DNA of 64,000 nt from Stenotrophomonas sp. Iso1. GTDB taxonomy: Bacteria; Pseudomonadota; Gammaproteobacteria; Xanthomonadales; Xanthomonadaceae. A program made the position numbers and the translations under genes. Shown here piece after piece: positions 10,415 to 17,952 of this stretch. A model generated the notes under the pieces. The model saw nothing but the letters and a program-made list of their open reading frames with translations, had not been told where the DNA came from and did no database searches. The DNA lies in contig NZ_JAODBT010000002.1 of assembly GCF_027497995.1 (NCBI RefSeq), forward strand, positions 124,001-188,000, read 5' to 3'. Within the stretch, counting starts at the first letter, position 1, and every line of letters starts with the position of its first letter.

Positions 10415-10443
10415 ATTGTACGCTTTGCGGGCGCCCGGTCCAA
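10415..10443 (-). promoter_or_regulatory. Sigma70 promoter of the suf operon with palindromic spacer
   Basis: On the minus strand TTGGAC (10438-10443), a 17-base spacer and TACAAT (10415-10420) give a strong promoter about 33 bases from the regulator start. The spacer begins with the perfect palindrome CGGGCGCCCG (10428-10437), which could be a binding site for the Rrf2 regulator or another factor. No good Shine-Dalgarno sequence is seen in the short leader. Confidence 0.7.
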
Positions 10444-10611
10444 GTTTTCCTGTTCAGGTGGGGCTGGGGCCGGGCAATGAGAGGTGGGAAATGGGCGTGC
10501 AATGGGCGCCAACCGCGAGTTGCGCCGTTGTTCCCGAACCCTTGCTGCCTGTTTCCCGCTTGCGCTGTATGGGCGAGAATCCCCGCTTCTCATTAGATTT
10601 CGGTCAGATAC

Positions 10612-11079
10612 ATGCCCAAGAAAATCCAGGCGCGCAAATCCGCCATCCACGGCAACGGCGTGTTTTCGCTGGCAGCCATCAAGAAGGGCGAGCGCGTCAT
10701 CGAGTACAAGGGCAAGCGCCGGAGCCACGAAGAAGTGGACGCCGACGATACGGGCGACGTGGAAAGCGGACATACCTTTCTGTTCACGCTCAACGATGAG
10801 TACGTCATCGACGCCAACCACAAAGGCAATGATGCGCGCTGGATCAACCACAGCTGCGACCCGAACTGCGAAGCGATGATCGAAGAAGTCGAAGGTGACG
10901 ACCGCACCGCCGACAAGGTGTTCATCGAAGCGGTGCGTGACATCAAGCCCGGCGAAGAGCTGACCTACAACTACGGCATCACCCTGGCCGAGCGCCACAC
11001 CGCGCGCCTGAAGAAGATCTGGGAATGCCGCTGCGGCTCGCCCAAGTGCACCGGCACCATGTTGCAGCCCAAGCGCTGA
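10612..11079 (+). CDS. SET-domain protein (putative protein-lysine methyltransferase)
   Basis: 155 aa, almost entirely a SET domain. The SAM-binding and knot motifs are visible: ARWINHSCDPNC (N79-H80-S81) and GEELTYNYG (114-122), with the catalytic tyrosine expected within the latter. A post-SET zinc cluster CRCGSPKC follows (C139, C141, C146), with C86 of the NHSCDPNC element as the likely fourth ligand. The opening GNGVFSLAAIKKGERVIEYKG is typical. The substrate in bacteria is unknown; an HU protein with a lysine-rich histone-like tail is coded about 1.4 kb away. The gene is divergent from the suf regulator. Confidence 0.9.
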   Translation: MPKKIQARKSAIHGNGVFSLAAIKKGERVIEYKGKRRSHEEVDADDTGDVESGHTFLFTLNDEYVIDANHKGNDARWINHSCDPNCEAMIEEVEGDDRTADKVFIEAVRDIKPGEELTYNYGITLAERHTARLKKIWECRCGSPKCTGTMLQPKR

Positions 11080-11103
11080 TTCGTAAAACAGTGAGCAGGG
11101 GCA

Positions 11104-11152
11104 GGGAATGACCGTGCAGCAGGCATCACGCCGTTATTGCACCGTCATTCCC
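11104..11152. repeat. Imperfect inverted repeat with GGGAATGAC arms
   Basis: GGGAATGAC (11104-11112) and GTCATTCCC (11144-11152) flank a 31-base centre between the convergent SET and DUF1439-like genes. The same arms recur at 57527-57558 and, in part, near 30270-30294. It may fold in the transcripts of both genes and end them, but no U-run follows. Confidence 0.5.
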
Positions 11153-11168
11153 CGTTTCCCGGCCTTCG

Positions 11169-11753
11169 TCAGTTGCCCAACAAACCCTGCGGCACATAGC
11201 TGCCCAGGTTCTGGTTGAAGGTCACCGCGATGCGGCCGTTCTCGATGCCCACCGACTGCACCTGCAGCACGCCCATCACCTTGGCGATGGCCGGGTCGAT
11301 CTTGTAGATCGGTTCGCGGCGTGCGTAGTCGGCCAGCCAGCTGTTGAGCAGGCTACGGGTGCTGGAGTCGATCTCGCCGCCGGCCATGGCCGGGCGGAAG
11401 TTGTCGACCGTGGGCTGGTCCAGGTGGAAGCCCTGTGTCTGCGGGTTGTAGCGCAAGCCGCTGCTGATCTGCACATTGCCAACCGGCATCGATGAACCAC
11501 CGGCTGCCATGGCCAGGTCGAAGCCCAGATCCAGACGGCTGCCCTGCGGCAGGGTCAGGTGCGGTTGGCTGACGGTGAGTGCGAGCAGGCCGCCCAGCGC
11601 CTTCTGGGTGCGCGGGAAGCTGCCATCCAGGTATTGCTGCACATCGGCGGCGCCCACCGTCAATTGCTTGCCCTGCACCTGTGGTGCGGCGTGAGCGGTG
11701 GTGGCCAGGGCCACGCAGGCGATGGCGGGCAGAAGCAGGTGGCGCAGGTTCAT
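11169..11753 (-). CDS. DUF1439-like secreted protein
   Basis: 194 aa from the ATG at 11753 (MNLRHLLLPAIACVALATTAHA); a start 6 codons upstream is also open but the signal peptide favours this one. The mature protein reads APQVQGKQLTVGAADVQQYLDGSFP and resembles the DUF1439/YceB group, periplasmic lipid-binding-like (TULIP) folds. E. coli YceB is a lipoprotein; this one shows a signal peptidase I type cleavage (AHA-A) and no lipobox. The function is unknown. Confidence 0.7.
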   Translation of the reverse strand: MNLRHLLLPAIACVALATTAHAAPQVQGKQLTVGAADVQQYLDGSFPRTQKALGGLLALTVSQPHLTLPQGSRLDLGFDLAMAAGGSSMPVGNVQISSGLRYNPQTQGFHLDQPTVDNFRPAMAGGEIDSSTRSLLNSWLADYARREPIYKIDPAIAKVMGVLQVQSVGIENGRIAVTFNQNLGSYVPQGLLGN

Positions 11754-11848
11754 CGGAGCGACTCGCGGCAATGGCAGGTAGGGATGCGCACGATAACCGG
11801 AACCGGTGAATGCTCAGTTAGTGGAAGCGCAACGTCACCAACAGCGGT

Positions 11849-12154
11849 TCATTCTTTACTGCGCAGCCCGTCGAGCTTGTGCAGCAGCTGACCCAGCTCT
11901 GGTTGGAGTGTGGCCAACGGGCTGTCGGCGCGCACCGACGTTTCCGCCAGGGCAGTGAGTAGGCCAGTGACCACGACCAGGCTGGCGTCGTCGTTGCAGG
12001 ACAGGCGGCGCAGGCGCTGGGCGGATTCAAATTCGTGCATCCAGCTGTGCTGGCTGTGCTGCTCGAACTCGATGCTGCAGCGGCCGATGCACTGCTGGCC
12101 GTCGGTTTCGATGGGGGTGACGCTGATGCGATAGCGATGCTTGCTGCGGGTCAT
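11849..12154 (-). CDS. Small protein resembling DUF3861
   Basis: 101 aa from the ATG at 12154 (MTRSKHRYRISVTPIETDGQ). The frame continues upstream through a REP-like repeat, which is not coding. The N terminus KHRYRISVTPIE followed by CTIEFEQHS-like text (CSIEFEQHSQHSWMHEFESAQRL) is what I recall of DUF3861, a small single-domain family of unknown role. I cannot test this without a search. No partner gene is obvious. Confidence 0.6.
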   Translation of the reverse strand: MTRSKHRYRISVTPIETDGQQCIGRCSIEFEQHSQHSWMHEFESAQRLRRLSCNDDASLVVVTGLLTALAETSVRADSPLATLQPELGQLLHKLDGLRSKE

Positions 12155-12340
12155 GGCGGCAACGTGACCTATGGGGGAGTGCTTACCATAGGCCCGCCCA
12201 TGCGCCGGCACGAGGCGTTGAACCAACACGCTGTGTTCCAGTGTTTCAGGGGGCATTGCCGGTGGAACGCAGCGGCCCACGGGAGCGTTGGCACCTTGCT
12301 GCCGAGCCATGTTCGGCGGTGGCTTTCCCGATAAATCGAC

Positions 12341-12363
12341 AGCGGAGTTTGGTTCCGCTCTAC
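12341..12363 (-). repeat. REP/SMAG-like GTAG palindrome
   Basis: On the minus strand the element opens with GTAG and continues AGCGGA, a 7-base loop and TCCGCT, so it is a short hairpin with a GTAG head. This is the layout of the SMAG/REP elements of Stenotrophomonas. Related copies lie at 45873-45894 and 50567-50589. Confidence 0.65.
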
Positions 12364-12375
12364 GGGAATGCGGGC

Positions 12376-12405
12376 AAAAAAAACGGGACGGCAATGCCGT
12401 CCCGT
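12376..12405 (-). terminator. Rho-independent terminator of the HU gene
   Basis: On the minus strand a perfect 10-base-pair stem (ACGGGACGGC / GCCGTCCCGT, loop of 3) is followed by a run of eight T. It starts about 26 bases after the HU stop codon. Confidence 0.9.
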
Positions 12406-12431
12406 TTCGTCCGCCACAAGGGGCGCGCTGA

Positions 12432-12830
12432 TTAGAGCGCGGCGTCCTTGAGCTTCTTGAGCGGGCGAACCTTCAGCTTGGTGGTAGCCGGCTTGGCGGC
12501 GAACCACTGCTCTTCCTTGGTGAACGGGTTGATGCCCTTGCGCTTCGGCTTGGCAGCAACGCTGACGGTGGTGATCTTCAGCAGGCCCGGCAGAGTGAAG
12601 CTGCCAGCGCCCTTCTTGTTGATCGAAGCAGCAACGGCGCCTTCCAGGGCGGCGAACACGGCGCGCACGTCCTTGGCAGCAACGGTGGTGGCTTCGGCGA
12701 TGTGTGCAACCAGACCCGACTTGGTCAGGGCTTCCTTGATCGGCTTCGGTGCGGCCGGCTTTGCGGCGGCCTTGGTGGCGACTTTCTTCACTGCCTTCTT
12801 CGGGGCAGCCTTTTTAGCGGTCTTTGCCAT
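12432..12830 (-). CDS. HU-family DNA-binding protein with histone H1-like N-terminal tail
   Basis: 132 aa from the ATG at 12830 (MAKTAKKAAPKKAVKKVATKAAAKPAAPKP), which has an AGGAAAT ribosome site; the frame opens 5 codons earlier. Residues 1-30 form a Lys/Ala/Pro-rich tail like eukaryotic histone H1. The HU/IHF fold follows: EALTKSGLVAHIAEATTVAAKDVRAVFAALEGAV, then GSFTLPGLLKITTVSVAAKPKRKGINPFTKEEQWFAAKPA, the DNA-embracing beta arm. Ordinary HU is about 90 aa. The protein likely shapes the nucleoid; tailed HU proteins are known in Xanthomonadaceae. Confidence 0.92.
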   Translation of the reverse strand: MAKTAKKAAPKKAVKKVATKAAAKPAAPKPIKEALTKSGLVAHIAEATTVAAKDVRAVFAALEGAVAASINKKGAGSFTLPGLLKITTVSVAAKPKRKGINPFTKEEQWFAAKPATTKLKVRPLKKLKDAAL

Positions 12831-13133
12831 GATTTCCTGTTCCATTGAACGGTTGGTTGTTTGGTCGTGCCGACCCCGTCGGCAAGCGAAATGTAGGGCA
12901 TGAATTGCATGCCGCCAATAGGCAATCGATAAAAAACCCCATAAAAATTGCTTCTGAGTACCTTGTCGTCCCGCATGGATGGCGAAAGTGGCATGAAATC
13001 AGCGCTTCCGCGCGGGTATGCAGGCGCTTGTCCCGGTGTGTCCGTTTGCATGGCTGTGTACCCGCCGCGCCGCACAATGCGCTAACACGTGATGTTCTAA
13101 GGTGGCCCGGTGTCTACCAACAGGAGTCGTTCC

Positions 13134-13568
13134 ATGGGTATTTCGCGCCACGCCACCGCACATTGGGAAGGGGACCTGAAGTCCGGCCAGGGCCGTTTGA
13201 GTACGCCACAAAGTGGCTTGATGGAGAACACGCGCTACGCCTTCAACAGCCGCTTCGGCGATGAGAAGGGCACCAATCCGGAGGAGCTGATCGCCGCCGC
13301 GCATGCGGGCTGCTTCACCATGGCGCTGTCGGCCAAACTGAGCGAGGCCGGTTTCCCGCCGACCTCGCTGGACACCCGTGCCGATGTCGACTTGTCCATG
13401 GACGGCGGGCCGCAGCTGTCGCAGATCCGTCTGAAGGTGAAGGCAGTGGTGCCGGGCCTGGACGAGACAAAGTTCCGCGCAATTGCCGATGACGCCAAGC
13501 AGAACTGTCCGGTGTCCAAGGCGCTCAGCGCGGTGCCGGTCAGTCTGGAAACCGAGTTTTCCGCCTGA
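13134..13568 (+). CDS. osmC: OsmC-family peroxiredoxin
   Basis: 144 aa from the ATG at 13134 (MGISRHATAHWEGDLKSGQG), preceded by AGGAG at a good distance; an ATG 8 codons upstream is less likely. The two redox cysteines are C60 (AAAHAGCFTMALS) and C125 (DDAKQNCPVSKAL), as in OsmC organic hydroperoxide reductases. NTRYAFNSRFGDEKGTNPEELIAAAHAGC is the OsmC subgroup wording (rather than Ohr). It detoxifies peroxides in the cytosol. It is divergent from the HU gene. Confidence 0.92.
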   Translation: MGISRHATAHWEGDLKSGQGRLSTPQSGLMENTRYAFNSRFGDEKGTNPEELIAAAHAGCFTMALSAKLSEAGFPPTSLDTRADVDLSMDGGPQLSQIRLKVKAVVPGLDETKFRAIADDAKQNCPVSKALSAVPVSLETEFSA

Positions 13569-13677
13569 TTCATGAGACGGACGGGCGGGCCCTGTTGGTT
13601 GGGTCCGTCCGGTTCAGGCGTGTTTCACCCGATGCACCTGAGCATCGCCACATTCCAACCCGAGTGATCCTTCCGCC

Positions 13678-14358
13678 ATGCTTCGTTCGCTGCCTTTTGC
13701 CGGTGTTCTGATCTTGGGCGGATTGACCGCTTTCAACGCCTCGGCCCAACGTTTCGATGACGGGCAATACCGCCCGGACCCACGCTATGACGACGGCCAG
13801 TACCGCCCGGGCAACACGCAGAACAACAACGGCCCGGCCTACGACTACGCCCGTGTGGTGCGGGTGGATCCGATCATCGTAGGTGGCGATCAGGGGCGTG
13901 GTGAGCGCTGTTACGAACGTAGTGACGGTGATTATGTCCAGGGCAATGACGGCAACGGCTATCGCAACGACGGCTATGTGGACCGTGGCTATGACAATGG
14001 CGGCTATCAGCGCACTGGCAACGAATCCGGTCGGCAGATCGCCACGGTGATCGGTGGCCTGGCCGGCGCGGTACTGGGCAGCCGCATCGGTGGCGGCGAT
14101 GGCCGCTATATCGGCACTGCGGTGGGCACCCTTGCCGGTGGTGCCGCCGGGCGGGCCATCTACGATGCCAACAATCGCACCCAGGATTACCGTCGTGGTG
14201 ATGTGCGCGTGTGTGAGCCAAGCGGCTACGGCAGCGAGAGCGAGCGCGTTGACGGCTATGACGTCACTTACGAATATGCCGGCCGCGAGTACCGCACCCG
14301 CCGCGATTACCACCCTGGCGAGCGCATCCGTGTGCGCGTGGACGTCAGCGCCGACTGA
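13678..14358 (+). CDS. Glycine-zipper 2TM-domain protein, exported
   Basis: 226 aa. A signal peptide (MLRSLPFAGVLILGGLTAFNASAQ) is followed by an Asp/Gly/Tyr/Asn-rich region with repeats such as DDGQYRPD and DDGQYRPG. A glycine zipper follows, IATVIGGLAGAVLGSRIGGGDGRYIGTAVGTLAGGAAGRAIYD (about 121-163), the Rick_17kDa-type motif. The C-terminal part ends REYRTRRDYHPGERIRVRVDVSAD. Such proteins are usually outer-membrane or periplasmic and some are envelope-stress linked; the exact role is unknown. The start follows the OsmC gene by 109 bases. Confidence 0.8.
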   Translation: MLRSLPFAGVLILGGLTAFNASAQRFDDGQYRPDPRYDDGQYRPGNTQNNNGPAYDYARVVRVDPIIVGGDQGRGERCYERSDGDYVQGNDGNGYRNDGYVDRGYDNGGYQRTGNESGRQIATVIGGLAGAVLGSRIGGGDGRYIGTAVGTLAGGAAGRAIYDANNRTQDYRRGDVRVCEPSGYGSESERVDGYDVTYEYAGREYRTRRDYHPGERIRVRVDVSAD

Positions 14359-14446
14359 TTCGGCGGTCAGCTTCGCACCTTGATGGTTTGTCACGCCTGC
14401 GCGATGACGGCATAGTCGCCGCACATCCTGTTCAGGAGTGCCTGCA

Positions 14447-16132
14447 ATGCGTCGTGTCGCCTGTCTTGCCCTGTTGCTCCCCTGTCTGCCGTTGAGCCCG
14501 GCCCATGCCGAAGTGCGGGTACTGGTGGCCGATACCATCCGCACCGGTGATCCCGCCCAACCCGTGGCCGGGGCTCTGGCCTGGGATACCGACAGTGGCC
14601 GGCTGCTGGATGTAGGCAGTGCCGAGGCCATGCTGAAGCTCTATCCCGATGCGCCGCGCATCAATGCCGGTGAAGCCACGGTAGTGCCGGGGTTGATCGA
14701 CGCGCACGCGCACCTGGTTTACCTCGGTGACGCGCTGGCACAGACGGACCTTTCCGGGGCGCGCAGCCGTGCCGAAGTGGTAGCGCGGTTGCAGGCGTTC
14801 GAAAAGAACCTGGCGCCGGGTGAGTGGTTGCTGGGAGCAGGCTGGGACCAGAACCGCTGGGACGACACCGCGTTCCCGACTGTGGCCGACCTTGACGCAG
14901 CCTTCCCGGACCGTCCGTTGTACCTGGACCGCATTGACGGCCATGCCGGCTGGGTCAACAGCGCGGCGCTCCGCGTCGCCGAGAAGGGCGGCAAATCATT
15001 GAGCGGCGACTGGCAACCGGAAGGCGGGCGCATCATGCGTGACGCTGCCGGCAAGCCGACCGGTGTGCTGGTTGATGGCGCTTCAACGTTGGTCCGCGCG
15101 CATATCCCGCCGCTGGAGGATGCTGCCCGCGAGAAGCGCCTGACGGCCGCGCTGCAGGCAGCCGTAAGCAACGGTTTGACCGGTGTGCATGACATGGGCG
15201 TGTCGCGCGGGGATCTGGCGCTGATGAAGCGGCTGGCCGACCAGGGCAAGTTGCCGCTGCGCATTGATGCCTATGCCAACGGCAACCAGGGCGCGCTCGA
15301 CGATTTGTGCTCGAACGGTCTCTATACCCATGCCGGTGGCCGGCTGCAGATGCATGGCGTGAAGCTGTTCATGGATGGCGCACTGGGTAGCCGTGGCGCG
15401 GCGATGTTGGCCGACTACAGCGATGACCCGCATAACCGTGGCCTGCTGGTGACGTCGCCGGCGGATTTTGAAGTGGCAGTGCGCAAGGCTGACGGCTGCA
15501 AGGTGCAGGTGGCCACGCACGCCATTGGCGATCGCGGCAACCGCATCGTGCTGGATACCTACGAAAAAGTGCTGGGCGCGCACAAGAGCGATGACCACCG
15601 CTGGCGCGTAGAGCACGCGCAGGTGGTGTCGCTGGAGGACATTCCGCGTTTCGCCAAGCTGGGCGTCATCGCCTCGATGCAGCCGACGCACGCCACCTCG
15701 GACATGGGCTGGGCCGAGCAGCGGGTAGGGCCGGAACGAGTGAAGGGTGCTTATGCCTGGCAGCGCTACCTGCACAGCGGCGCGCGGCTGGCATTGGGTT
15801 CGGATTTCCCGGTGGAGCAGGTTGATCCACGGCTAGGGCTCTATTCGGCGGTGACCCGGCAGGACCGTGATGGTCGGCCGCCGGGTGGCTGGCAGCCGGA
15901 ACAGCGTTTGAGTGCCGAAGAAGCATTGCGTGGTTTCACCAGCGACGCTGCGTGGGCCGGCCATGACGAAGCCCAGGTCGGCAAGCTGCAACGCGGCCTG
16001 CGCGCGGATTTCGTGGTGTTCGACCAGGATCCGCTGAAGGTGCCGGCCGAGCAGTTGGACGACTTGAAGGTGCTGTCGACCTGGGTGGATGGTGAGCCGG
16101 TTTACAAGGCTGCTGTCGCACCTGAGGGTTGA
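14447..16132 (+). CDS. Exported amidohydrolase, YtcJ-like (amidohydrolase 3)
   Basis: 561 aa from the ATG at 14447, which is preceded by AGGAG at 8 bases; a GTG at 14438 overlaps that site and is rejected. A signal peptide (MRRVACLALLLPCLPLSPAHA) is followed by the metal-dependent hydrolase fold: GLIDAHAHLVYLGD (first metal histidines), FMDGALGSRGAAM, VATHAIGDRGNR, WRVEHAQ and LGSDFPVEQVDPR (the catalytic Asp). This wording matches YtcJ-like amidohydrolases, whose substrates are poorly known. It probably acts in the periplasm. Confidence 0.85.
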   Translation: MRRVACLALLLPCLPLSPAHAEVRVLVADTIRTGDPAQPVAGALAWDTDSGRLLDVGSAEAMLKLYPDAPRINAGEATVVPGLIDAHAHLVYLGDALAQTDLSGARSRAEVVARLQAFEKNLAPGEWLLGAGWDQNRWDDTAFPTVADLDAAFPDRPLYLDRIDGHAGWVNSAALRVAEKGGKSLSGDWQPEGGRIMRDAAGKPTGVLVDGASTLVRAHIPPLEDAAREKRLTAALQAAVSNGLTGVHDMGVSRGDLALMKRLADQGKLPLRIDAYANGNQGALDDLCSNGLYTHAGGRLQMHGVKLFMDGALGSRGAAMLADYSDDPHNRGLLVTSPADFEVAVRKADGCKVQVATHAIGDRGNRIVLDTYEKVLGAHKSDDHRWRVEHAQVVSLEDIPRFAKLGVIASMQPTHATSDMGWAEQRVGPERVKGAYAWQRYLHSGARLALGSDFPVEQVDPRLGLYSAVTRQDRDGRPPGGWQPEQRLSAEEALRGFTSDAAWAGHDEAQVGKLQRGLRADFVVFDQDPLKVPAEQLDDLKVLSTWVDGEPVYKAAVAPEG

Positions 16133-16170
16133 AGCCAGCCGGGATGGCGGCTCAAGCCCCCGAAACGAAT

Positions 16171-16199
16171 GCTGCAGGACGGAAGTACCGTCCTGCAGC
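16171..16199. terminator. Strong hairpin between convergent genes
   Basis: A perfect 12-base-pair stem (GCTGCAGGACGG / CCGTCCTGCAGC, loop AAGTA) lies between the amidohydrolase stop and the acyl-CoA ligase stop. The genes converge here. U-runs are weak on both sides, so termination by this hairpin is likely but not certain. Confidence 0.55.
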
Positions 16200-16258
16200 G
16201 AGAAGTTTGGACGCGGGGTGCTGTGTTCCTGTAGATGTCTCGCCCGTAGGCCGGTGCA

Positions 16259-17920
16259 TCAAGTGCCGGTTTCACCTGTTGGCTGGTCGTGCAGATCGCG
16301 CAGCTTCCGCTTGTTGATTTTGCCCACGCTGGTGCGTTCGATCGAATCGACAAACCGCACCCGCTCTGGAATCGCATAGCGGGAAATGTCACCGGATCGA
16401 CTGCGCGCTGTCACCAGCTCGATGATCTCGCTTTCGGTCAACTCGCTGCCGGCATGCTTGACCACCAGTGGCAGTGGTCGCTCGCCCCATTTCGCGTCAG
16501 CGATACCGATGACCGCAACCTCACTGACCGAGGGGTGCATTGAAATGATGTCTTCCAGCGCAAGCGAGGAGATCCATTCGCCCCCGGTTTTGATGACGTC
16601 CTTGATGCGGTCGGTCACGCGCAGGTAGCCACCGGTGTCGATATTGCCGATGTCGCCGGTATGCAGGTAGCCGCCTTCCCACAACGCAGCGGAAGCGTCT
16701 GGGTTGTGCAGATAGCCTTGGGTAAGCCAGGGGGCACGCACCACGACTTCACCGGTTGCAGTGCCATCGTGGGCGACGTCGTTCATGTCTTCGTCGACGA
16801 TACGCAGGTCTACCAGCGGTATCGGGATGCCGGCCTTGGTCCGCAGGGACAGTGCTTCGTCAGAACCGGCCAGCGCCTCGGTATCGATCTGGGCAAGGGT
16901 AAGGACCGGGCAGGTCTCGGACATGCCGTAGCCACCGAAGATGTCGATGCCACGTGCCAGGGCCTGTTGCGCCAACGCACGCGGCAGCGCCGCGCCGCCG
17001 ATGATGACTTTCCATCCGCGCAGATTGGTATCTGCTGCCGCAGGGTGCGCCAGCAGCATATGCAGGATGGTCGGCACGCAGTGCGAGAACGTCACTTTTT
17101 CCCGCGCGATGAGTTCCAGCAATCGCCCCGGCAGGTAGCGGCCCGGATAGACCTGCTTGATGCCCATCAGCGTGGCCACATACGGCACTCCCCATGCATG
17201 GACATGGAACATGGGTGTGATTGGCATGTAGACATCATCACGGTGCAGGCGGCCTTGCGTTGCCGCGCTGCCCAGTGCTGCCATTGCGGCCAGCGAATGC
17301 AGCACCAGCTGCCGATGGCTGAAGTAAACGCCCTTTGGCAGGCCGGTGGTGCCGGTTGTATAGAACATCGTGGCGCGGGTGTTTTCGTCGAAATCCGGGA
17401 AGCTGCTGACCGGCTCGGCTTGCTTCAGGCCCGCTTCGTACTCTGTGGCGAAACCCTCCGGCAGCTGGCCACCTTCGTCGTCCAGCAGAATCCGCGTGCG
17501 CAGATCCGGCAGTTGCTCGTCGATGCCTTCGAGCACCTGCAGGAATTCGCGATTGGCCAGGATTACCCGTGCGCCGCTGTGGTTCAACGTGTAGGCGATC
17601 TGTTCCGGTGCCAGCCGGATGTTCACCATCATCAACACCGCGCCGATCATCGGTACCGCGAAATAGCTTTCCAGATAGCGGTGGCTGTCCCAGTCCATCA
17701 CCGCCACCGCATCACCGGGTTTCACCCCCAACGATTGCAATAGGCCCGCCAATTGGCTGATGCGTGCATGCAGCGTGCGGTAGTCGTAGCGCACGTTGTC
17801 GCCGTAGACGATCTCTTGTTCGGGCCGCACCGCCAGCGAGGTATGCAGCAGCTGCTTGATCAGCAGCGGATAGGCGTAGGCGCCGGGATCGGGCGGGTTT
17901 GATGATGCGGAAGAAGACAT
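16259..17920 (-). CDS. AMP-forming acyl-CoA ligase
   Basis: 553 aa, ANL superfamily. The P-loop TTGTTGLPKG is at 188-197, followed by PMFHVHAWGVPY, GGYGMSETCP and the hinge GYLRVTDRIKDVIKTGGEWISSLALED, with the C-terminal catalytic lysine in SVGKINKRKL. It resembles the fatty-acyl-CoA synthetases of the FadD13/AlkK group, which accept medium or long chains; the real substrate cannot be read from the sequence. It starts 32 bases after the 3-hydroxybutyrate-oligomer hydrolase on the same strand, so the two are probably one operon. That makes (R)-3-hydroxybutyrate or its short oligomers a reasonable substrate guess. Confidence 0.88.
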   Translation of the reverse strand: MSSSASSNPPDPGAYAYPLLIKQLLHTSLAVRPEQEIVYGDNVRYDYRTLHARISQLAGLLQSLGVKPGDAVAVMDWDSHRYLESYFAVPMIGAVLMMVNIRLAPEQIAYTLNHSGARVILANREFLQVLEGIDEQLPDLRTRILLDDEGGQLPEGFATEYEAGLKQAEPVSSFPDFDENTRATMFYTTGTTGLPKGVYFSHRQLVLHSLAAMAALGSAATQGRLHRDDVYMPITPMFHVHAWGVPYVATLMGIKQVYPGRYLPGRLLELIAREKVTFSHCVPTILHMLLAHPAAADTNLRGWKVIIGGAALPRALAQQALARGIDIFGGYGMSETCPVLTLAQIDTEALAGSDEALSLRTKAGIPIPLVDLRIVDEDMNDVAHDGTATGEVVVRAPWLTQGYLHNPDASAALWEGGYLHTGDIGNIDTGGYLRVTDRIKDVIKTGGEWISSLALEDIISMHPSVSEVAVIGIADAKWGERPLPLVVKHAGSELTESEIIELVTARSRSGDISRYAIPERVRFVDSIERTSVGKINKRKLRDLHDQPTGETGT

Positions 17921-17952
17921 GTGGATTCCTGAAGGGCGGCGTGGGGCGGCCG

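Noticed and set aside
13570..14631. Minus-strand frame opposite the glycine-zipper gene
   Set aside because: The plus strand has a signal peptide and a glycine zipper; the minus product is an Ala/Val/Thr-rich artefact of the repeats.
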